Positions 7,270 to 11,603 of a stretch of DNA of 22,884 nucleotides are shown in pieces. The DNA comes from Polaromonas sp. (GTDB taxonomy: Bacteria > Pseudomonadota > Gammaproteobacteria > Burkholderiales > Burkholderiaceae). The notes beneath the pieces were generated by a model, which saw only the letters and a list, made by a program, of their open reading frames with translations, was not told the DNA's origin and did no database searches. A program made the position numbers and the translations under genes. How positions within the stretch are numbered: the stretch's first letter is position 1; the number at the start of each line of letters is the position of its first letter. Location: the NCBI GenBank assembly GCA_013823505.1, contig PNMH01000062.1, forward strand, positions 1 through 22,884, given 5' to 3'.

Positions 7270-7323
7270 CGCGATACGTATCACCCTGATATGTATCGCG
7301 TATCGTATCGGTCCGATACGATA
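7270..7323. other. Two abutting hairpins; candidate phage intergenic origin or packaging region
   Basis: Hairpin 1 (7270-7300) has 14-base arms with one mismatch around CCC, built from GATAC/GTATC units. Hairpin 2 (7301-7323) has perfect 11-base arms, TATCGTATCGG and CCGATACGATA, around one T. They touch with no spacer. The site is downstream of pIV on the path back to Rep, which corresponds to the Ff intergenic region holding the origins and packaging signal. Alternatives are an operator cluster or a centromere-like site. Confidence 0.6.
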
Positions 7324-7739
7324 TGAATGAAAACCGACGCATGGGAACTCCCGCGCGAACCTCAAACAGCCCGTTTCCCACGGGAAACGCTCCTGAATCT
7401 CAACGCATGGGAACTCCCGCCGTGTCCTTGCCTCCTCTGACCTCGCCTCTTTGGACCCAGGAACAAGCCATTGCCTTTGAGGCGGCTTGCGAGTGCATCT
7501 CCCACGTCATGGCCATCTGTTCGGTCGAGCTGCACCGTGCGCAGGCAAATCAGGTACCGGACATCGAGCTCGTGGACTCATTGCGCGCCCAGCTCGCCAG
7601 CCTGGCCCTGGAGCGTTCAGCGCTGCATGTCGGGGATGATGAGCGCGTGGCCTCCGTCCGTGCTGTCTATGGCGCTCGGGTTCGGCTTCACACACAACAG
7701 TTGAAGGACCGGGCGGCCCGCACCTCTGGCTACGCATGA
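7323..7739 (+). CDS. Phage accessory protein of unknown function
   Basis: The frame encodes 138 residues with no membrane segment. The last 95 residues look like a genuine, mostly helical soluble protein (WTQEQAIAFEAACECISHV..., then Leu/Ala/Arg-rich helices). The first 28 residues are suspect because they are translated from DNA repeats: RMGTPA occurs twice and PFPTGN is the reading of a palindrome. Candidate starts are 7323 (inside hairpin 2), 7341 and 7407, the last two inside copies of the R repeat; none has a clear ribosome site. Start 7407 would give a 110-residue protein and is perhaps the best biological choice. No family is recognised. Confidence 0.5.
   Translation: MNENRRMGTPARTSNSPFPTGNAPESQRMGTPAVSLPPLTSPLWTQEQAIAFEAACECISHVMAICSVELHRAQANQVPDIELVDSLRAQLASLALERSALHVGDDERVASVRAVYGARVRLHTQQLKDRAARTSGYA
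7338..7388. repeat. Composite repeat unit 1 (R1 + 18 bp + P3)
   Basis: CGCATGGGAACTCCCGC (7338-7354), an 18-base spacer, then GTTTCCCACGGGAAAC (7373-7388), a perfect 16-bp palindrome apart from its AC centre. The same layout with the same spacer length recurs at 7733-7783. Confidence 0.75.
7404..7420. repeat. R2, lone copy of the CGCATGGGAACTCCCGC repeat
   Basis: An exact copy of R1, 66 bases downstream of it, but without a palindrome partner 18 bases further on. It contains the ATG at 7407 that may be the real start of the surrounding gene. Confidence 0.7.
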
Positions 7740-7783
7740 GAACTCCCGCGACAGGGCGTCTCTCTGCGTTTCCCGTGGGAAAC
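7733..7783. repeat. Composite repeat unit 2 (R3 + 18 bp + P4)
   Basis: CGCATGAGAACTCCCGC (one change from R1), an unrelated 18-base spacer, then the palindrome GTTTCCCGTGGGAAAC. It is exactly 395 bases from unit 1 and covers the stop of the enclosed gene, so the two units bracket that gene as direct repeats. Confidence 0.75.
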
Positions 7784-7839
7784 GACGGCGTCATCCGCGC
7801 GTTTAGGTTCCTTGTTCGATGTGCCCATTCGCGTCACGA

Positions 7840-8145
7840 TCAAGCAGCAACTGGACGAAACACTCGAATGCGCGGAGCGATGGCTTCTTTTGTCTCCCGC
7901 TCGGCGACGCGCATGTCGTACTCGGCCTGGAGGTGTAGCCAGAAGCGAGACTCCATGCTGAAGAACAGGGCCAGTCGCAACGCGGTATCCGCCGTGATCG
8001 GACGCACGCCGTTTACCAACTCGCTGATGCGGCTGGGCGACACATCGATGTCGGCGGCGAGTCGCCGGGCGCTGATACCCATGGGCTTCATGAAGTCCTT
8101 CAGTAGCACCTCGCCAGGGTGGATTTCGTCAAGCAGATTGGTCAT
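7840..8145 (-). CDS. HigA/VapI-type XRE-family regulator without a toxin partner
   Basis: This 101-residue protein has the full HigA layout. The N-terminal IHPGEVLLKDFMKPMGIS leads into a helix-turn-helix (about 25-60, with LAADIDVSPSRISELVNG as the HTH core). The C-terminal WLHLQAEYDMRVAE segment is typical of HigA antitoxins. ATG 8145 is preferred over a GTG at 8169. HigB normally precedes HigA in the same operon, but the 370 bases upstream hold no HigB-like frame. It lies antisense to the phage genes and palindromes of the family lie on both sides (P4 and P5), so it may act as a phage transcription regulator rather than an antitoxin. That role is inference. Confidence 0.8.
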   Translation of the reverse strand: MTNLLDEIHPGEVLLKDFMKPMGISARRLAADIDVSPSRISELVNGVRPITADTALRLALFFSMESRFWLHLQAEYDMRVAERETKEAIAPRIRVFRPVAA

Positions 8146-8226
8146 CTTCAGTTCCCAGTGATGGTTCACGATTTCAGCCTGATGCGCGCCGTCGCCCTTT
8201 CATGTCGCTATGTTGAGTCGACCCCC

Positions 8227-8242
8227 GTTTCCCATGGGAAAT
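8227..8242. repeat. Palindrome P5 of the GTTTCCCRYGGGAAAC family
   Basis: GTTTCCCATGGGAAAT lies about 80 bases upstream of the HigA-like start on its promoter side, where an autoregulatory operator would be expected. Confidence 0.65.
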
Positions 8243-8365
8243 GGCGATACGCCAGCGAAGGGGCAACAGCGCGGCGGTAGCCTTGGCATGCTGGGCGGCA
8301 TCTCGCGCCTTGAAAGACAAACCGACCGTTGCGTACCAATCAAGCGACCAGAGCCCATGTAGCGG

Positions 8366-8390
8366 TCAGACAGTCCGGGGGACTGTCTGA
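8366..8390. repeat. 25-base palindrome, 11-bp arms
   Basis: TCAGACAGTCC pairs perfectly with GGACTGTCTGA around GGG. No T-run follows, so it is not a standard terminator. It could be a recombinase or regulator site, or a remnant end of an older element. Confidence 0.55.
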
Positions 8391-8409
8391 GGGTTGCCGT
8401 AGCGTGAAG

Positions 8410-8431
8410 AAAACCGGCCTAAGCCGGTTTT
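8410..8431. terminator. Bidirectional terminator-like hairpin
   Basis: AAAACCGGC and GCCGGTTTT pair perfectly around CTAA, with A- and T-runs at the ends, so it can act on either strand. It insulates the toxin-antitoxin pair from the phage region. Confidence 0.65.
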
Positions 8432-8513
8432 TAGCGTATCCGGCAAACCAGCATGGGCGACGCGCCGACCTTTGAGCGGCACGGTTTCGGGGCCTCTATG
8501 CTAGGATGTTGGC

Positions 8514-8705
8514 ATGAACGCCGTACTTTCCCCCATGGTCTCCGAATTCGAGACTCAAGAGCAGGAAAACAGCTACACCATGTGGCTGCGAGAGAAGTAC
8601 GCTGCAAGCCTTGCTGACACACGTTCAAATGTGTCGCATGATGACGTGATGGCCAAGGCCCGCGTTCTGCTTGACCAGAAAAAAGCCCAACGTGCTGTCA
8701 GTTGA
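8514..8705 (+). CDS. RelB/stability-determinant-type antitoxin
   Basis: This 63-residue protein resembles the short stability-determinant antitoxins paired with RelE/ParE toxins. It has the MNAVLSPMVSEFETQEQ start, the YTMWLREKYAASLAD helix, and a VSHDDVMAKARVLLDQKK C-terminal segment that would bind the toxin. AGGAT lies about 7 bases upstream of the ATG. The gene overlaps the toxin start. Such antitoxins normally repress their own promoter and neutralise the toxin by direct binding. Confidence 0.75.
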   Translation: MNAVLSPMVSEFETQEQENSYTMWLREKYAASLADTRSNVSHDDVMAKARVLLDQKKAQRAVS

Positions 8706-9003
8706 GTGGAAGGCATCCGCTGATGCCGACTTGCTGGAAATTCTGGCCTACATCAGTGACCGCAACGAGCTAGCCGCTGAAAGGCTCTACGAGGGCATAC
8801 AGCAGGACTTGGTTCACGCCTCTGAGCACCCTTACCTGTTCAAACCAAGTCTGCGCGTGCCGGGTGCGCGTGAGATCGTGACGCACCCGAATTACTTGAT
8901 CTTGTACCGTGTGACCAGCTCATGCATTGAGGTGGTCAACGTCGTGCACGCAAGGCGAGAGTTCCCTGGTGGTGGCGAGTTCAACAAAGGTTCAACCGCA
9001 TAG
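8692..9003 (+). CDS. RelE/ParE-family toxin
   Basis: A toxin of about 103 residues. The ParE/RelE plasmid-stabilisation pattern is clear: VEWKASADADLLEILAYI at the N-terminus, NELAAERLYEGIQQDL in the helical hairpin, then the strand block PGAREIVTHPNYLILYRV and VVNVVHARREFP near the end. Start GTG 8692 gives a product matching the family's usual beginning and overlaps the antitoxin by 14 bases; TTG 8671 is an alternative that adds 7 residues. Whether it poisons gyrase (ParE) or cleaves mRNA (RelE) cannot be told from sequence. It sits at the phage edge as a probable maintenance module. Confidence 0.8.
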   Translation: MLSVEWKASADADLLEILAYISDRNELAAERLYEGIQQDLVHASEHPYLFKPSLRVPGAREIVTHPNYLILYRVTSSCIEVVNVVHARREFPGGGEFNKGSTA

Positions 9004-9019
9004 GCGTTTAACGGCGGTT

Positions 9020-9025
9020 TATAAT
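9020..9025 (+). promoter_or_regulatory. Possible -10 element ahead of the tRNA cluster
   Basis: A perfect TATAAT lies between the toxin stop and the tRNA-Cys fragment. No good -35 stands at the usual spacing. If the element split the tRNA operon from its old promoter, this could drive tRNA-Gly. Confidence 0.3.
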
Positions 9026-9088
9026 GATATGTTACCCAAGTTCTCGGGGCAAAGTGCGATATAGTTACGCATAGGCGCACAAGCCGGG

Positions 9089-9135
9089 GGATTGCAAATC
9101 CGTCTAGCCCGGTTCGACTCCGGGTCGCGCCTCCA
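9089..9135 (+). pseudogene. tRNA-Cys 3' fragment, probable attR
   Basis: From GGATTGCAAATCC onward the sequence is a normal bacterial tRNA-Cys(GCA). The anticodon is at 9094-9096, the T-arm CCCGG/CCGGG surrounds TTCGACT, and the acceptor 3' strand TCGCGCC is followed by TCCA. The expected 5' acceptor strand GGCGCGA and a proper D-arm are missing. The best upstream match, GGCGCAC at 9074, pairs only five of seven positions and leaves no room for a D-arm. This is the usual footprint of an integrase that recombines at the anticodon stem: the intact gene is rebuilt at the other end of the element and a 3' fragment is left here. A D-armless functional tRNA is unlikely in bacteria. Confidence 0.7.
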
Positions 9136-9156
9136 GTTTCTGGTCGGTCAGTCATT

Positions 9157-9232
<76 letters not shown>

Positions 9233-9240
9233 GCATCCAC

Positions 9241-9269
9241 GAAAACGGGAAGCCACGCTTCCCGTTTTC
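9241..9269. terminator. Terminator hairpin between tRNA-Gly and tRNA-Leu
   Basis: Arms GAAAACGGGAAGC and GCTTCCCGTTTTC pair perfectly over 13 bases around CAC, with A and T runs at the ends. It lies 8 bases after tRNA-Gly, so tRNA-Leu is probably transcribed separately. Confidence 0.75.
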
Positions 9270-9279
9270 ATTTCAACCT

Positions 9280-9307
9280 GGAAACGGCAGTTGACCGCGC
9301 CATTTCC
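9280..9307. repeat. 28-nt hairpin repeat, copy 1
   Basis: GGAAACGGC and GCCATTTCC are near-complementary arms around 10 bases. The same unit, differing at 2 of 28 positions, recurs at 10151-10178. Confidence 0.65.
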
Positions 9308-9381
9308 CCATGGATCAACACCCGGTTGGCTGCCGCAGGGCGCGCAGGTCGGTGGCATTGAACCTGCGACAATCCAAGGCC

Positions 9382-9474
9382 GCCTCGATGGTGAAATTGG
9401 TAGACACAGCGGACTTAAAATCCGCCGCTTTCCCGCGAGGGGGCGTACCGGTTCGACCCCGGTTCGAGGCACCA
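9382..9474 (+). tRNA. tRNA-Leu (UAA)
   Basis: A 93-base class II tRNA including CCA. Acceptor GCCTCGA pairs with TCGAGGC, the D-arm holds AAATTGGTAGAC, anticodon TAA lies in ACTTAAAAT, the long variable arm contains CTTTCCCGCGAGGGG, and the T-arm is CCGGTTCGACCCCGG. It is the leucine partner of the Gly-Cys-Leu tRNA group common in proteobacteria. Confidence 0.95.
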
Positions 9475-9519
9475 GCAGCCCCTAGGTTTTTTCCGGTTTC
9501 GCCGGTACAGTGAGTTTTC

Positions 9520-10146
9520 ATGACCCGATACAACGCGCCCTTCGAAATCCATGTGCATGGAGATGTGCCTTTGCGCGAGGATGTGGCTTACCAGCAGATA
9601 CAGGACGCGCTCAAGCCACTGTGGCGCTACGCTGGAGCCCGTTCGCTCGCGGCGGCCGCTGAAAGTTCCTATGAAGACGAACCGGGCATCCGTTTTGATG
9701 CCGAGGCCCATCTGCTGCAGATGTGCTGGACGGTGCCAGGCGACGAAGATTTCCGTCAGGTGATCGAAGAGGCCTGCATGGGTCTGAACGAGATTGCATC
9801 CGTTGGTGCGCCGATCGAAGTGTCGTTCTACGACACCGAGTTCGATGAGGAAAACGAGTCGTCGGATGAAGAGGCCCGCGACGACTTCCTGATGTGTTTT
9901 GTCGGCCCCACGCCGGCGGCCATCATGCAGGTGCAACGCGATTTGCTGGTTCAGGATGTGGTGCACATCATGGAGCGTCACTTTGATGCCGCCGAGCTCG
10001 GTGATGTCGTGGCCGTCATCGACAAATTGTTCACACAACGCTTTGATGCCTTGGTCAGTTCCATGCAACTGGGCAAGCCTCCGCGTGGTCATGGCGGTTC
10101 GGCGGGTGGTCATGGCGGTCCGCGCAAGCCGCGCCATCTGCACTGA
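9520..10146 (+). CDS. Conserved hypothetical acidic protein
   Basis: A 208-residue soluble protein, notably acidic in the middle (EFDEENESSDEEARDDF at about 107-123). It ends in a Gly/His-rich tail (RGHGGSAGGHGG) followed by a basic end. The N-terminal FEIHVHGDVPL and the central MCWTVPGDEDFRQVIEEA suggest an alpha/beta fold. There is no signal peptide or membrane segment. I associate it with uncharacterised Burkholderiales proteins but cannot name a function. It lies 45 bases after tRNA-Leu, with GTGAG before the ATG. Codon use matches the chromosomal genes, not the phage. Confidence 0.75.
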   Translation: MTRYNAPFEIHVHGDVPLREDVAYQQIQDALKPLWRYAGARSLAAAAESSYEDEPGIRFDAEAHLLQMCWTVPGDEDFRQVIEEACMGLNEIASVGAPIEVSFYDTEFDEENESSDEEARDDFLMCFVGPTPAAIMQVQRDLLVQDVVHIMERHFDAAELGDVVAVIDKLFTQRFDALVSSMQLGKPPRGHGGSAGGHGGPRKPRHLH

Positions 10147-10150
10147 GGCT

Positions 10151-10178
10151 GGAAACGGCAGCAGACCGCGCCATTTCC
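10151..10178. repeat. 28-nt hairpin repeat, copy 2
   Basis: Matches copy 1 (9280-9307) at 26 of 28 positions, including both arms. It lies 5 bases after the stop of the acidic protein, where it could act as a transcript end. The two copies flank tRNA-Leu plus that gene. Confidence 0.65.
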
Positions 10179-10245
10179 GCATCGAGATGCCGGTGGATGT
10201 TGACGCTGTTGGCCGCGCCTTCCCGTCGCGTGGGGTGCTGGTGGG

Positions 10246-10656
10246 TCAGTATTCCAGCGTGCGGGGCAGTTCTTTGGACTGGGCGACCCAGTCGGCCACT
10301 TCGGTTTCTGTGGGAACACGTCGAACCAGATTCTTGACGGCGTTGATCTCGGCCATGGACTTGCACAGGTTGTCCGGCTTGCGGCGGGCCAGCTCGGGAA
10401 CCGTGTCCACACCAACCGCCTCCAGCAGGTCGGCGTATTCGGAGCCGATGCCTTTGACCCGGTACAGGTCGGCCATGTTGGCGAATCGCAAGACCTACTT
10501 CTCGCTCAGATCGGCCTTTGCCGCCAGTGCCTTGCGCAGGGCAGGTGTTTTGCAGCCTGCGAGCAGGCTGTCGGTGTCTTTGACGCCGACGGCGCAGAGC
10601 TTTGCGCCGATGACCGGGCCGATGCCCTCGACGTCGGTGATTTTCTTGTTGGCCAT
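10246..10656 (-). pseudogene. DUF4332-like helix-hairpin-helix gene interrupted by an amber codon
   Basis: Reading from ATG 10656 gives 53 residues beginning MANKKITDVEGIGPVIGAKL. A TAG at 10497-10495 follows, and the same frame continues VLRFANMADLYRVKGIG and on to EY before TGA, 136 coding positions in all. Two GIG-type helix-hairpin-helix motifs (VEGIGPVIGAKL and VKGIGSEYADLL) fall one on each side of the stop, as expected for one DUF4332-like protein. AGGAAAG is well placed before the ATG. A single base change would explain the stop. Either the gene is dead, or a 53-residue N-terminal piece is made; a separate downstream product would need to start at TTG 10491. Confidence 0.75.
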
Positions 10657-10819
10657 GGAACTTTCCTTTCTACAGGTTGGACATCAACCACCCGATGTGG
10701 TGATCGATGGCAATGTACTGAAATAGTGCAAAAAAATCTACCGCGCTGCATTTGGCGCCACCGGTGGTGTGAGCTTTTTCCGGGCTCGGAGCCTCCCTGG
10801 GCTCTAAGATCAACCCACC

Positions 10820-11434
10820 ATGTCGCCCGCAACGATTCCGTCTGACACCTTGCAGCACGAACACCGTGTGCGCCTGCTGCAGGCCTTGGGCACTGTCTCT
10901 GCCGACAAGGGTATTGCTGCGGCCACCATCGCCGACATCGTGCGCGAGGCCGGCGTGTCCAAGCGCACGTTTTACGAACACTTCAGCAGCAAAGAAGACT
11001 GCTTTTTGGCCCTGTACCGGGCGGTCAGTGCATCGGCCCTGCGCACATTGCGCGATGCCCTGCAACCCGAGCGACCCTGGCACAGCCAGATTGAGACTGC
11101 GCTGGGGGCCTATTTCATCCACCTGTCGGCAGGGCCGCGCCTGTTGCGCACATTGTTTGTCGAGGTGCACCAGCTTGGGGAGCAGGGGGCCGCCGTGCGC
11201 CGCGAGGTGATGCAACACCTGGCCGTCTTCATGCTGCAGACGGTGAACCGCTCTGCACCCGGCGGTGTGACGGGTCGCACGTTGTCGCCCACCATGGCCA
11301 TGGCGGCCGTGGGCGGCATCAACGAGTTGGTGCTGCAGGCCATCGAACGCCACGAGGAGGCCGACCTCACCGCGCTCACCACCGCTGCAAGCGAGGTCGT
11401 TCGGGCCCTGGCGCATGCGGACGACGTGGCCTGA
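10820..11434 (+). CDS. TetR-family transcriptional regulator
   Basis: A 204-residue protein with an N-terminal TetR DNA-binding domain at about residues 16-62: IAAATIADIVREAGVSKRTFYEHFSSKEDCF, with the VSKRTFYEHF recognition-helix signature. The all-helical C-terminal domain (about 70-195) is the usual ligand-sensing and dimer part, and its ligand cannot be inferred. It is divergent from the DUF4332-like pseudogene across about 160 bases, which is where its own operator would be expected. A strong terminator follows at 11554-11581, beyond the 101-nt inverted repeat. Confidence 0.9.
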   Translation: MSPATIPSDTLQHEHRVRLLQALGTVSADKGIAAATIADIVREAGVSKRTFYEHFSSKEDCFLALYRAVSASALRTLRDALQPERPWHSQIETALGAYFIHLSAGPRLLRTLFVEVHQLGEQGAAVRREVMQHLAVFMLQTVNRSAPGGVTGRTLSPTMAMAAVGGINELVLQAIERHEEADLTALTTAASEVVRALAHADDVA

Positions 11435-11534
11435 TTCCATTTCCAAATCATCCGTGTCGTTGTTGCTTCGCCTTGCCGTGCTGTAGCACTGTCTGCGGCT
11501 TCGCGCCTAGACGCAAATGATTTGGAAATGGAAT
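11434..11534. repeat. 101-nt structure with perfect 18-bp terminal inverted repeats
   Basis: The arm at 11434-11451 (ATTCCATTTCCAAATCAT) is exactly complementary to 11517-11534. The 65-base interior holds a smaller hairpin, GTGCT-GT-AGCAC. It starts at the last base of the TetR stop codon. No coding capacity is seen. It looks like a REP/MITE-type dispersed element or a structured RNA. Confidence 0.7.
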
Positions 11535-11553
11535 GGGTTTCTGGCAGAGCATG

Positions 11554-11581
11554 AAAAAGGCCCGCCGAAGCGGGCCTTTTT
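11554..11581. terminator. Bidirectional intrinsic terminator between TetR and hppA
   Basis: AAAAAGGCCCGC and GCGGGCCTTTTT pair over 12 bases around CGAA, with A and T runs at both ends. It serves the convergent TetR and hppA genes. Confidence 0.9.
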
Positions 11582-11603
11582 CTGAGCCTGATCTTGCGAC
11601 AGA

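Larger units (their letters stand above)
8170..8513. other. 344-bp gap: palindromes and a terminator, no convincing gene
   Basis: This gap holds P5, a 25-base palindrome at 8366-8390 and a terminator hairpin at 8410-8431. A short minus-strand frame of about 50 codons (from about 8360) exists, but its composition is Arg/Pro-rich and it has no recognisable relative. I see no HigB remnant. Confidence 0.5.
1..9135. mobile_element. Integrated filamentous phage (inovirus), left end outside window
   Basis: The recognisable genes run in the Ff order: Rep, ssDNA-binding protein, pVIII, pIII, pVI, pI/Zot, pIV secretin. All are on the plus strand and tightly packed. The Rep gene is open from the first base, so the element continues to the left. 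The proposed right end is the tRNA-Cys 3' fragment at 9089-9135, and chromosomal tRNAs follow directly. No integrase, transposase or clear XerCD dif site is seen in the window. If a tyrosine integrase made this junction, it should lie to the left together with the intact tRNA-Cys. The inovirus assignment is firm; the right boundary is inference. Confidence 0.85.

Noticed and set aside
7736..8161. Plus-strand frame starting in R3 (MRTPATG...)
   Set aside because: Antisense to the HigA-like gene. Its likeness to the upstream protein's start comes only from the shared DNA repeat.
8170..8360. HigB remnant upstream of the HigA-like gene
   Set aside because: All three minus-strand frames were read; none shows the HigB core. 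A short Arg/Pro-rich frame is not similar.
9015..9045. XerCD dif-like site (TTTATAATGATATGTTA)
   Set aside because: The A/T pattern recalls part of dif but both recombinase half-sites do not match in register, and the tRNA-Cys fragment gives a better account of the junction.
9074..9135. Functional D-armless tRNA-Cys of 62 bases
   Set aside because: GGCGCAC pairs with only five of seven acceptor bases, the anticodon stem has a G-G mismatch, and bacteria do not normally use D-armless tRNAs.
9415..10182. 255-codon minus-strand frame across tRNA-Leu and the acidic protein gene
   Set aside because: It runs through a tRNA and antisense to a better-supported gene; no ribosome site or motif.
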